Shown here: positions 45,768 to 57,428 of the stretch, piece after piece
Numbering within the stretch: the first letter of the stretch is position 1
How the letters are laid out: every line of letters starts with the position of its first letter
NCBI GenBank assembly: GCA_022925895.1
Contig: JAKSYS010000038.1
Span: 1 to 64,000 of the forward strand
Source of the DNA: Fragilaria crotonensis
Taxonomy: Eukaryota > Bacillariophyta > Fragilariophyceae > Fragilariales > Fragilariaceae
Length of the DNA stretch: 64,000 nucleotides
Direction of reading: 5' to 3'
Made by a program: the position numbers and the translations under genes
Notes under the pieces: generated by a model
Seen by the model: only the letters and a program-made list of their open reading frames with translations
Database searches by the model: none
Told to the model about the DNA's origin: nothing

Positions 45768-48700
45768 CTACTTGAGATGGATGTCGCCAGGTATCTCCCG
45801 AATGGGGGGAACATTGGCCAACAGCTCACGCAGGGTTGAGTTGCCGACCTTGGTGTCAATTATTAAGTCTCCTTTCAGTATGGCCTCTAACCTGGCCGTG
45901 AAAGCTTTGCTCTCGCGTTCCCTGTCCGTTTCTTCCCGACCCCGCTTGAAAGGCGTATCGTTCTTAACCTCGAAGGACCTCTTTCTTCCACACTGAAATT
46001 CGTCATCCAATGTTGGGGTTGGCGATCGATTAACCATTCGCTCCTTCTGGCGAGCTGTTTTGGTCGCCTTATTGTGTTCCACCTCCAGCCTCCAGCGACG
46101 CTCCTGGTCGTCAGCCTTGTTCCGCGCATCTTCCAAATCCAATTGTTTCTGCAGAAGATTTTTCGCCCTTTCTTCTGCCTCGGCGTTCCTACGATTAGCC
46201 TCCGCGACCAATCGTTGTCCTTCCAACCTGTGCTGCTCTGCTAATTCGTTGTGTCGAGCCACGTCTTCTTGTCGCATCCTCTCGTTATCCTCTACGAACA
46301 ACCTCAAGATTTCCCGAAATGCGGCACCCAGGGCAGCCTCAAAGTCCTTCGTCTCGTCGCCCTGCGTTTCTACGATGCGTTCCACGCCACAAGAGGTGAG
46401 GGCATCCTGGAGAAACGACTTGTACACTTCGTCAGCACTTCCATCCTCCAAAGTAAGTGCGACTATTGGAATCCTGCCCCTATCGCGTGGCAGGATCGAG
46501 GTCAGAGCCGTGTTCGTGAAATCAACATCGTTCATGTACGGAGGAATGACAAGAAGTGCAAAATCAATCTGGTCCCATTGAGTCAGCTTGTTACCGTTCA
46601 GGGCAATAAAACGAATTTCCGAAAACCCTGATGTGTAAATCTGCTCAACATCGTAGCTAAATCTGGAATCCATCCATTTGTGTAACAATTCGTAAGCTGT
46701 TTCAGCTTGCACGCCTTCGAATTTTGGAACAATGCACGCGAGAGTTAGGGTGTGAACCGAGCTGGAACAGATTGCAGGAGTCGCTGGAATCATGTCCTCC
46801 AAGGCTCCCACAGCCTTGTAAAGAACGCCGGTAAGTAGAGAACCGACGGTGTTCAACTGTATCAATTCCTCCAGAAAGTCTCCAAGAGGCAATTCATCAG
46901 GGTCGTCAAAATGCTCGATGATATCATGGAGTCGATAGTCTGTTTGGGATTTCTGGACGAAAGTTGCACTCGAAACCATGGAGAAGGTCGGGTCTATGCG
47001 CCTTAGACTCTGTTCCGTCTTCTTCCGCTGTACGAGCGGATCGAGATTGTGGCGAATCCTTTTCCACAAGAGCAACTTCTTGGCATGGTTCACCTCTGCT
47101 TCTCGCTCAGCTCTCCGTCTTGCCTCTTCGTCCGCCTTGCGACGCTCCTCCTCGTATTGTTTCTCGACGTGCTGCTGAAGCAGCCTCAATCTCGCTCGCT
47201 CATCTTCTTGTCGTTTCCTGGCATTTTCTTTTTCAATTTTCTGCTTTTGACGTTCTTTCTCCTCCAGCTCCTTTCGCAAAGCAATTTGTCGCTCTTGCTC
47301 CCTTGCCAGATCTTCTGCCTGCCTTCTGACTTCTTCTTCATGGGCTTCAGATCGGCTTCGACCTTGAGGCGCCTCTGTTCTTGAGCATCTGCTTCCGCTC
47401 TTTGTCGGGCCTTTTCCGCAGCTTCCTTCTTCTCAATCTCTTCTCTTCGGCGTCGCTCCTCTGCTTCGGCCCTTCTCTAGCATTCTCGATTTCCAATTGC
47501 TTTTCTTTCGCCACCCTGGCCCTCTCCTCGTCAGCTGCACCCCGAGCCCTCTCCGCAATTTGTTTTTCTCCTCCAACTTTCGTTTCAATTCCGTTTTTGC
47601 CGGAGCTCTTCTTCGGCTTTCTTAGTCCATTCCGCTTCTTTGCGACGTTCTTCTTCTCGTTGAACTACAGCGGCTCGTCGCTTCTCAAGGTCTAAAGTCT
47701 GCTCCTCCGCCGACAGAGGGCGAGCTAGAGCCATCGATGCCCGATTTGAAGGCACCTGAATCAAGACACTTCCCTCTCCACTCACTTCGCCACGGCATAC
47801 CGCTAGCCTAGTGACACCGTTGAGTTTGCTCTCGATGGTGCGAAGCATCTTGCGCGGTCTGAGTGGAATCACAACCCCTTTGACTTCGTCCTTTGGAATC
47901 GTGAACCTGGATGCCTTCCAAAAGATGAGTTCCAACCTCTTCTTTCCTGTGGGTGACGAATTCGACGCGAGGTCGACCTCTTTGGTCGTGATGTTGTAGT
48001 GTTTACAAGCACTCCTAGCTTCGTCAATATCTTCAAAGCACAATAATCTAACGAGAGTAAAAAGGGGGTACTGATCTTGAATTGCTGGCGTGTCCTTCTT
48101 CTTGTACCCGTAAGTCGTGTACATCACACGGAACGCGGTTCTTCGCATTTCTTCAACATGTTTGAACATGAGGCATGCAAATAGATAAGGCGTTGTTCGG
48201 GCCCTAAGAATTGAGAAGAAACGAGCGTAGTTAAGCTCGTGCTTGGCCTGTGAGTTGCGGAGACGCAAGATAAGTCGAGGCAATTGTACCATACATCGAT
48301 CCTGTTGAAACACATTCTCACCTTAAAGATTTCCAAAGCAAGTTGCACCGGCTTCGAGTTGAACACTTCAGGTCGTTCACTCGACAGCTTTGCTGCGTAT
48401 TTTAAGACTTCCATTCCACCGTCGTTTTCCAAAGTCAGTAAGATGTAGATGGCTCTCATCTCCGGTTCCGCTGTCCCCTGAGCTGGACTTTTGTTTCCTA
48501 TGATTCGACGGGCGACATCCCTCTCGTCGTTGATAAGGGGGCGACCCATCAAAATCGACTGGAGGGACACCCATAACGATGTTTGACTCACAGCCATGGT
48601 TACTTGACTGTTCCCTCGTTTCCCCGGCCAGTCTCATCGGCTACATCAACCGTCGATCTTCCTAACGAGTCATCATAAAACAAGTTCAACGTCTTCATCG

Positions 48701-50993
48701 CTTGTCCCATTTCCGCAATGTTTTGCTGGCTTTGCATTCTCACAAAGTCAGGAATGTGACTCAATTGATGCTCACACATAGCATGCCAACGAGCAATCCT
48801 TTCGTGACACCGAACAGCCCGAGCGTCGCATTTGCCTCCGGTTCCGACATAGTTTTGCAGGATAAAATCTTTGCGTACCATTCTCGTTCGATCCCAAATG
48901 AACTGATAGACTTCCAGAGGAGTAGGGGCCACTCCAGTGGAAAATCGAGGGTCCGGGCCTTGCCGATCGCGTTCCATGACCCATTCTTCGAGATAGCCAC
49001 AAACACGTTCTAAAACATCTGGAGGACGTACCAGCTCAGGAATGTCCAGTTTGTAATCGGCAGCCGATCGTCGGAAGCGCTTGACAGCCGTATTCCGCAA
49101 ATTCCAACTGACGGGGTGAATGTCTGGATGAATCGTCTCCAGCAGCTGAATGTCGCCTTCATTCTCACGTCGTTTAAGCTCGTCGTCCGGGCACATGAAT
49201 TGGCAAGTTCCAACAAGTGATTTGGCATTTTGTAAATCCATGACATCGAATTCGTTCTGGGAAGGAACAGTAATTGGTTCGAGATCATCAGGTAGATGTG
49301 ATCGAGTAGCATTGACCTTAGGTGCAAATCGAAAGGCATTCCGTTCTGCCAGGGAAGCATGTTCAGTGCTTGTGGTACCATTATTCCTCTCCTGAACGAC
49401 AGTCGGGTTTGGGCTCGTCACATGGCGTTTCGGGCTGGGAGGAGGAGAATTTTCAGAAGCACTCTTTCGAAGTTTCGCTTCCTCCAGTTTCTTCTTCTTT
49501 GCGGCGAGTTTCGCCTTCAGGCGGGCAAGCTCTTCCTCCTTATTCTTGGCGACAGTGTCAGGTCCTTCATCGAACGTAACGTCTGGTGTAGGAAGCGTCA
49601 TCGAGGCCTCCGGGATAGGACTATGGATGGGCATTTCATCACCCATGTCATCATCATTACTGCTGGGCTTCCCAAAGGATGACATACCGAATGTTGGAGC
49701 GGGTGAAAAGTGCTGAGGAGCGAATGCTTGTGCTGTGGGATTGAGTGAGGACGGAGTCGCGAACGGCTGCCCAAATCCGCTTTGGTTCGTGATGCCCCCG
49801 TGAAAGCCTCCGTCGTCGAAATCATTGCTTCCGTCATGCATATTTACTTCAGTTGTTTGTAGTACGCTAGCAGAGGATCCGAACGTCATGGCAGGAGCTG
49901 GGGCTCCTGTACCTGCACCAAAGGGGTTGCCAGGGGCAACTGGTTGCGAGTGAAAGGTGCTCCCGCCACCAAAGCCCGAAACATTGCCGAAAGCAGAGCT
50001 GCTTCCAAATGCGTTTGAAGAAGTGCCGAATGCGCTTGATGACTGACTGCCTGGTTGACTCATTGGAAATGCTGGCTGTGAAAACGGAGTATGAACGGGG
50101 GCTCCGAACGATGTACTGGTAGATGGAGCGGCAGCAAAACCAGAACCATGCGCGAAGCTGCTGCTTACGTTCGTCGAACCGAAGCCGCTGCTGTTTGGTG
50201 CTGAAGCACCGAATGTGGAGCTGCTCGAAGTAGTAAAGCCGCTGCTACCGCTCTGGGCATGTCCAAACGAAGGGTTGACGGAAACGCCAAACCCGGTGAA
50301 GGAACTCGAGGAACCAGAACCTACAAATGCGGTCGGGGATGGTGCTGTACTAAATCCTGTTGCGGCGGAAGGTGTGCCAAAGACACTTGGCGCAAGGGGA
50401 GCACCGAATCCGCTGTGGACCTGAGCAGCGCCAAACGGAGCAGGAGCTGCAGAAAAACCACCTGACGAAATCGAAGAAAACCCACCAGACACCAGCGGAG
50501 CAGCGCCGAATCCTCCTGTGGCAGCCGGGGTACCGAATCCACCAGAGATTGGAGTGGACGTCCCGAAACCGCCAGATGTAGATGATGCTCCTAACCCACC
50601 AGCAATAGGAGCATTAGCACCGAAAGTGGCAGGGACAGAGGGGGTACCGAAACCCCCAGACCCTGGCGTTGCAACACCGAATCCACCCAGCGGAGGCGAC
50701 GGGCCGAAACCATGAGTATCCGACGCAGAAGCCGCGCCAAATCCGCCTGGGGCAGGAATTTTAGCTCCAAATCCAACAGATGAAGCTCCAAATGCTATTG
50801 GTGTAGACGACGCTCCAAAACCTCCAGCAGTAGGCTGAGCATCACCTCCGAATCCGCTCGGAGCGCCGAAGCCACCTGGGGCAGGAGCTGCTCCAAAGCC
50901 GGAAGTGAAGCCACCAGTGGTCCCTGTGCCGAATCCCGATGTTCCAAAACCGCCAAGATTGCTGCCAAACGTATTGTTGCCAAAGCCTGACAT
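45768..50993 (-). CDS. SAC3/GANP mRNA-export protein with FG-nucleoporin-like N-terminus
   Basis: The SAC3/GANP (MCM3AP) family scaffolds TREX-2, which couples transcription to mRNA export at the nuclear pore. The first roughly 430 residues (50993-49700) are almost wholly FG repeats (GFGAAPAPGGFG, GFGTSTPISGGFG, dozens of FG). A Lys-rich coil and NAFRFAPKV come next. The SAC3 domain (about 49200-48100) reads VGTCQFMCPDDELKRRE, HPVSWNLRNTAVKRFRRSAAD, VYQFIWDRTRMVRKDFILQN, MRAIYILLTL and ELNYARFFSIL. A long Glu/Arg/Lys coiled coil follows (47700-47050), then a C-terminal region ending with RELLANVPPIREIPG. A phase-consistent intron is 48248-48321; another, about 48556-48606, joins GNEGT to SILMGRPLIN. 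At least three frame changes lie in the coiled coil near 47590, 47480 and 47350. About 1,700 residues. Confidence 0.88.
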
Positions 50994-51485
50994 TGTGTTT
51001 AGAGACGTCTAGGAAAGAAATGTGCACCAGCAAGCGCACACACCCGAATGGGTGGACTGCCTGTCTGCTTTCGACAGTCGCTGACGTCGACGAATGAAAG
51101 ATGTCGAAGGGGAATAGAATCTCTACCGCAAGCAATTGTTTAACAGAATCAGCAAGGTCGGTACAATGTCAAAACAATAACAGTGTCAGCAGCATGTCGT
51201 CGTATATGAAGAATTATGCGCTGATTGACGAGTAATACATACCTCTTTCTCACATCATGCAGACTTTGCGTTACTCTACCGTAGTACTACAATACGAGTT
51301 CCTAGTCGAGTCCTACAGCATGCACTACAGATAGACCTACTACTGTAGTACTTTTACTGGTACTTGAATCACGAGAATTTGGTACGAGTACTCTGAGTAC
51401 TCCAGTACGTCTATATTGTATGGCATACGTGTTCGTATTTCGTGTACTGTACGTCCAAGCGTCACGCAAGCGCAGCACGCAGCCC
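50994..51485. other. Spacer upstream of the SAC3-like gene, GTAC-rich
   Basis: Holds the promoter of the SAC3-like gene. GTAC, AGTACT and CGAGTACTC words are dense at 51285-51450. No gene. Confidence 0.4.
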
Positions 51486-51488
51486 TAA

Positions 51489-51531
51489 GGGTGGATCCTA
51501 GCCGGATTTTTTATTGTACTTTTTGTACTTT
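51489..51531 (+). repeat. Left terminal inverted repeat of the Harbinger element
   Basis: 43 bp, identical on the opposite strand to 55556-55598. It is preceded by the TAA target duplication. Confidence 0.95.
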
Positions 51532-51779
51532 TGTACTTTCGGTACTCAATAAAACCCGGAAATGATGTACTTTTCACTCCGGGTTTTGTACTTTGCAAAA
51601 GTACAAATGACCAATTAAAGACGCCTCCTTTTGGGGTGCGTCTTTTGAGCCCCGATATGTACTTTTGAAAGTACATTGTACTTTTCCGAGATACTGTCGC
51701 AAAAAAAGCATACTATTAGATACTCCTGTAGTAGAGCGATAGCAGTCTTTACGAGAGCGCATCGTCTCATTCGCAATCG

Positions 51780-53671
51780 TCATGGCAGAAACGATGAACT
51801 GTGCCGCTATGGAACTCTGTCTCTTCACGACTCTCCCATGTACAAGTACTCACCTCTGCCCGTTTGTTCCTTGCGTGTACATGCAATGTGTGGAGAGATT
51901 TGTGAAGAGGCATCAGTTCAGTTTCACACCACGTGTTTCAAGTGCTTTGCAAAGTATGGGATAGCCTTCAAGGACCCTGACGCCTTCCATGATGCTGGTC
52001 CACAACTTTCAAGGGCAAAGGAAACCTTGTCCCCCGCAACAAAATACAGCACATGCAGAAGATTCTGTTCATGGAGTTGCTGCTGTTGAAGCTGGTGCTG
52101 GCGGTGCGGCCACACTTCTTGAGATTGACATGTACAAAGTTGGCGTGAAAGACTCTGCAGTCGTGAAATTGGATAAGAAAAGCAAGCGTAAGGAATTTAT
52201 CAAGACGCTGACTCTTTCACATTGCACAATTGAAAAGATGCTGATGGTGGGGACATTTTTCAGCTCGTCTCGATTGGTGCAGTTCCACTATCGAAGTTAT
52301 TGCTTAACGATCTCATGCTCTTCTGCTCTACAAACAAGATTTCTGGATACCGACAAAGAAAAAGGAGGAAGTGGCTCTCCTTATTGCCGCAAAAGTTGCG
52401 TCTGATAACATATATGCGTCGATTGGTCGTCTTGGAATGACAATGGAACGGGATGGTCCTGTTGCTGCTGGTGGGGTGGTGCTGGAGTTGCTGAAAAAAA
52501 CGGGCGTATCGGAGTAAGCTTGTCAGGCCAAAAGCAGTTACGAAGACTGGTTCATACTTTCGTGCGATTTCTTTGTGGTTTTCTGCTCAGAACCGTCATT
52601 TGGTTCTTGCAACTGGCAAGAAGATGAATCGTGCGGAACTCAATGTCGGAGGGTACTGTCACAAATCAATCTGGGACAATTTTGCTGCTGACCAGTTTAA
52701 CAAAAATACGGGTGCATCTACTGGAGAGGAGGGATAGAATGCAGAAGACAATATTTGGATGTTATTCAGGCACCACATTTACTGTACCGCGGCGAGAATC
52801 CAGAGGATTTTGACCAGCTTGATGGACAAGCAAGACCTAGCACAATTTATACGTTGGATCACAAATCAATATTACGTCGTCCATAAATCGGTGTCAGGTG
52901 ACCACGCAAGGCTCGAAGACAGGGTTGGCGAGAAGGCCTACCTTCTGTACTTCCACAACATGATTTCTTCAACAGGAGCAGAAAACATGGAATCATTTAT
53001 GAAGGGCGAATTAGCTACGCAGTGATGTATTCGCGGAATCGAGCATTGAAGGAAGTATCATTATTACTGATCGGGACGTGGAGGACATTGAAGACGAGAC
53101 GACAGCATCACAAGAATGTCATACTAATAAAAGGACGCACCGCTTAGGAGGACCACCAAGTGGAGCCAAAGAACGAACGGATGAGGCAATTCTCAAATTT
53201 ATCAATCAACAATTGTTGGAAGACAAGAACGACGCAAGTGAAAAAGAAACGACATCGGCCGCAGGAGCAGTGACATCAAGTGCCAAAGAGGAGTACATAC
53301 GTGAGAAGAAACGGATCGCTGTTCGAGCGGATGATGTTGCAATGGCAAGGGAGGTTTCAGATGCAGTCGATCTGAGTTTGCAGAAGTGGAAGGCGGCGTT
53401 GAAAGATCTACAAGACATGAAGGCTGGTGGAATCCCAGCTAATCACCCAATTTTCATTGCCACCAAAGCGACAGCTGATTTACACGAGTCTGCATTCAAT
53501 ACTTGTTTGGCCAAAGCTACTAAGAGACAAGAGGAAGAGGGACTTGCGGTATCGGGGGTACAAGTTTTGTCAGCAATGGGCGATGCTAATAGTGTTACTC
53601 ATGCTACTCCGGCATTCAGCAATATTGTGGTGTATCACACACCACCAGCACGTAGTACTGAGACTTGTTGA
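51780..53671 (+). pseudogene. Second (accessory) gene of the Harbinger element, broken
   Basis: Plus-strand pieces in several frames together look like one long protein. The first piece has a Cys/His cluster with LRVHAMCGEICEEAS and FHTTCFKCFAKYG (51860-51960), a possible zinc finger. A Gly/Ala-rich part comes next (VAAVEAGAGGAATLLEIDMY, about 52080), then KKSKRKEFIKTL. Further pieces include VALLIAAKVASDNIYASIG (about 52370-52430). The last (53078-53671) is an open 197-codon frame with EKKRIAVRADDVAMAREV and a Lys/Gln-rich coiled helix. PIF/Harbinger elements normally encode a DNA-binding partner of the transposase, but this one lacks a visible Myb/SANT motif. Stops and shifts separate the pieces. 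Confidence 0.5.
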
Positions 53672-54036
53672 TTCGGTCTCAATCGTGGTCCTCGGATGAC
53701 GATAATGACGAGGAGAAACCGTAACATCCTTGCCCTCGTTGTCTTGAAAACGCCAGGTGATTGTGTTGCAAGTGTCCTTAGGTCGTTATGAGTTTTAACG
53801 ATGTTTCATTTATGTACCATACTGACGCTCTACGTATTTCTACGGAGTACAGAATCCATCGTTTTTAAACGCTTGCGTTCTGTTACCTCATGAACGCACT
53901 GCGCATGTTGCATATTGAAGCATCGGGTCCTGCCGATAGGATCATGATGCAAGTCGATAGTCCATTAGCTAGTACAACTACGATGATATACTAGACTTTG
54001 CATTTAAAATACAGACGCAAAAAAGTTGATAATCTA

Positions 54037-55349
54037 CTACATCAGCTGAAACTCACGTTCATACTCCTCGAAGTTGAGACTGTCATTACGAAGTCGATTG
54101 TAAGCAGGACGCCGAAAGCCATTTTTCTCAATATACGATAAAATCTTGTCACGAAGAAATGAGGCACCTTGTTGGTTCTCAAATGGTGTTAAAGAAGGAC
54201 GAAAAATCTCGCCTAGGCTTCCAACAACATCTGACCTCGTGACATCTTCGTTAGCCTGCCAATCATTGTCAATGATGAAGTTGTGCAGTCTTGCACATGT
54301 AGTCAGGATCAAACTCGATGTTGCTAATGACGTTTCTTTTGGTTTGCAAATAATTCTCCACTTCACCGAAAACTGTCCAAATGCTTGCTCAATTCGAATT
54401 CTCAACTGACTGAGGAAATAATTAAAGCAACTATTTTGAGGAACATCTCGCTGCGAACCAGAGAAAGGTATCAACAAATGCTCAGAGACGATATATGCGT
54501 TATCGGCCAACACATAATATCCATGTGGCAAGGAGTCAATCCATTGCTGTAATCGGGTCATGGCAAGTGCTTTTGAATCGGGAAAACTCCCGGAGCTGCC
54601 ACGGCAAAGTAGAGGAACTTGCCACAGTGATTTGACATAGCCTGAACATTCAGACTATCATGCTTGTAATGCCCCGAGTAATATGCAATCACATTGTCTG
54701 CTTCTTTTGCTGAGGGAGCTTTGACAAGTGCCGTCAGTCCATCAAGTACTCCGACACATCCTCTGAAGACAGGTCTTGAAGTATGAGCCTCAAACTGCGA
54801 AGAAAGCTTTTTTAAGGCTTCGATGTCAGAAGAATCGGGGAGCGTTATTTCAAGGACAGGGGATGCCATGACTGCGTGGATGAACTTTAGTCGGAGAAAA
54901 TAAAAGTGAGACCTGCTGAGACCGTAGACTTTCTTAATGTCTTGCCATTGGCCACCTGCCAACCATCGCAACGACATTGCAACAACCAATTCGGGCATAA
55001 CAGGCTTCCTACCACTTGAAGCACGGCGAGATTGCAACTCGTCAACCGTCAGTGCTGGTCGGACCAAGTCCACTAGCTTGTTGAACGACGCGAGAGACAT
55101 TCGGAATGTAATATTGAACTCGTTTTGATGAGTCAATTCTGCGACATAATCTGACCAGATCAATCGTGGAGGACTCCATCGGATTTTCAATCGCATATAG
55201 TTGCGGCGTCTGATCAATAGTCGGTAGAAGAATGGGAGGGATGCAACCTTCTTGACAACATTCTCCACTTCTTTGTTGTCTGAATCTGTGGAGGAGCAGC
55301 TACGTAGCAACGAATCGTCAGAGACGTCGTCAGAAGATGAGACAGACAT
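54037..55349 (-). CDS. Harbinger transposase (DDE_Tnp_4 type), one frame change
   Basis: Two frames, 55349-54558 and 54561-54037, make one transposase of about 435 residues. An N-terminal helix-turn-helix-like part (ELVVAMSLRWLAGGQWQDIK, VYGLSRSHFYFL) precedes the RNase-H-fold catalytic core. First Asp lies in CVGVLDGLTALV, second in GYYVLADNAYIVSEHLL, and Glu in LRIRIEQAFGQF, which is followed by KWRIIC. HDSLNVQAMSNHCGKFLYF links the first two. The frame change near 54580 would be repaired by one G in a GGG run, after which SFPDSKALAMTRLQQWIDSL continues. All three catalytic residues are present, so apart from that shift it could be functional. Confidence 0.88.
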
Positions 55350-55555
55350 GCTGGTTCATTGTTTGTTGCTGGTGCTCGATGGATTTCTGGGGTTGTGGTG
55401 CAACGTTGCATTGGTGTCGAATGGTTGGGCCGGTGCTGGACTGGTGCGTCTGGCAGTGTCACAGAAAGACGATCCCAAAAGTACAAAATCAATTATCGGG
55501 TTGGGAACGAAGTGTGTGTTGAACGTGTACGAAAGTACAAAAGTACAAATGTACG

Positions 55556-55598
55556 AAAGTACAAAAAGTACAATAAAAAATCCGGCTAGGATCCACCC
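55556..55598 (-). repeat. Right terminal inverted repeat of the Harbinger element
   Basis: 43 bp, the exact inverse of 51489-51531, followed by TAA at 55599-55601. Confidence 0.95.
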
Positions 55599-55639
55599 TA
55601 AACTCTCTAAACTCCAATGCGCGCAGAGGTACTGTGATA

Positions 55640-57110
55640 GTAGTCCTTTTTGATTCCACTCTCCGTACCACCACGTGATGATAAGGGGTCGTGATGTCGT
55701 GCATTCAAGTGTTGGTCGATTACAGGTCGTACGGTTTATAGCCTACTGTGCTACGGCTACGGACTTCTAAGTACATACTCCAGTACAGTATTTTTAACGT
55801 GAAGAATACAACGAAATCTATGGCGGACTCAGAACGCTGACTATCCGGATAGATGTTGTTATCAATTAGCTTACATTGCAGTTTACCTTTACCTTTGATG
55901 ATTGCTCACCACAACCCAACAAGTAGCAACTAAACATCTCTAGATGTGGCCATTTCACTCAATTGCAGTCCTTAGGCAGGGTAGCCATGGCAATTCCAAG
56001 TTTGCAGCTTGTGATGACGCCCCATCTCCTTGATGGCATTCCAACAACATCACCAACCAGCATGCCTGTAAACCAGTCCTTTGCAGTCCTGACAGTATGC
56101 CCAGCAATGATAACATAACAACACAATTTCCGGAGAACAGCGGTACAACCGATTCCAAATAACTGATGCCTTTGCCATCACAACAACCAGCAATCCCACA
56201 GTTGCTCAGATAGAGAAGTCCACCATTTACCTGGCATCTCCATCAATACTTGCTTCTTGTTGTTGGGCATGTTGTTGAGACTGCATACGTGAGCTGCTGG
56301 TTTGTGGGCGGCGGATTGGTTGCACCAACTTTGATGCCGCCAGCCAACATCTTGCTCAATGCTTCCAATGCAACCAATGGACCAACCAGCATGAAAACCA
56401 CTTCATTACAAACCAGTACGTCCATGACTTCTCCAATGAAGCCTCCGTAAACAGGCAGCGCAAAACATGTTGTTGACAGGCCTGCAGTTGCCTCAAGCAA
56501 CCCATGCACCAACATACTAGATGCCGACCAACATCTTAACTCGGATTCCATCTAACCAAGGCAGCAATGCATCATGACCTCAGCCACCATCAAACAAAAC
56601 AGCATCCCAAAAACATCCCAACCGGGTAGTTGTTGTATTCAACAAGATCAGTCGCTTATGACAATGAGGGTGATGATGCAGATGATGACAGTGGTACAAG
56701 TACCAATAAAATCCTTTATGATCGGAGTACTGTGAACAAAACGCGCGTAGGATGTTGAGATCCAGTGTGCATACAAGTGGAATAGTGGACTTTAATAGGA
56801 GGCTCTACGAAGGAAAAATCCACTCTCAGCGCCACTTGTGCGACAAAATTACCTATACTAGTGGGTTCCTCACAACTGATCGGAGTATGATACATACTGG
56901 TGTTTTACAGTAGCACATGTCGAGCAACCTGTTCACAGCAAATTCAATGAGCATTCCATCCAGTAACTTTGAATTCGTACAGTATTGTAATTCAGTAACG
57001 TAAGACACCGTCGTTTCAACATAAATTACCGTCGATTTATGTACTGTAGACCTGTAGTACATGTAATCCACGTAACAGTACAACAGTACCCCAGAGTGGT
57101 CATACTCCGT
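55640..57110. other. Spacer between two mobile elements
   Basis: No gene. The stretch 56030-56560 repeats CCAACCAGCAT, CAACAACCAGCAA and GCCAGCCAACATC words, an eroded repeat of unclear type. AT-rich sequence continues to 57110, where base composition changes abruptly to GC-rich. Confidence 0.4.
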
Positions 57111-57428
57111 AACAAACACACACACCACAGCGATCGAGTCAAGTCAAGCCGACGAGAGAGCGTGAGTGTCGTCGTATGAGTGTGAATGGTGCCGCGAGGG
57201 GCGACAGCCGAGGAACGGCGGCGAATGATGCCGCAACGGCGGTGATCGACGGTGTCGGTCATCGTCGCCTCACGTTGCCAACCGCGCGCCAGGAAATTCA
57301 AAACTCCTCGACGCGTAGCGCGCTCGTACCCTCCGGTACAGCACGCGAGCGTCCGTCCTCTGTCCGTCGGCAGCGCCGAGTGATGTGTCGTTACAAACGA
57401 CGACGATGGTTCCACTCGCGAACCACCG

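Larger units (their letters stand above)
51489..55598. mobile_element. PIF/Harbinger DNA transposon, complete ends
   Basis: A 4,110-bp element bounded by a 43-bp perfect terminal inverted repeat starting GGGTGGATCCTAGCCGG, and flanked on both sides by TAA (51486-51488 and 55599-55601), the 3-bp TWA target duplication typical of PIF/Harbinger. Just inside both ends are further GTACTTT motifs, three or four on each side, likely transposase-binding sites. It carries a DDE transposase on the minus strand and a second, broken coding stretch on the plus strand, the usual two-gene layout. Perfect ends and an exact duplication mean insertion was recent on an evolutionary scale. Confidence 0.93.

Noticed and set aside
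49150-50791. Plus- and minus-strand alternative frames inside the SAC3-like gene
   Set aside because: Low-complexity FG coding leaves all frames open; only the minus frame from 50993 shows FG repeats followed by the SAC3 domain.
51600-51645. Hairpin as a transcription terminator
   Set aside because: In nuclear eukaryotic DNA a hairpin followed by T's is not a terminator signal, and no transcript ends there by any evidence seen.
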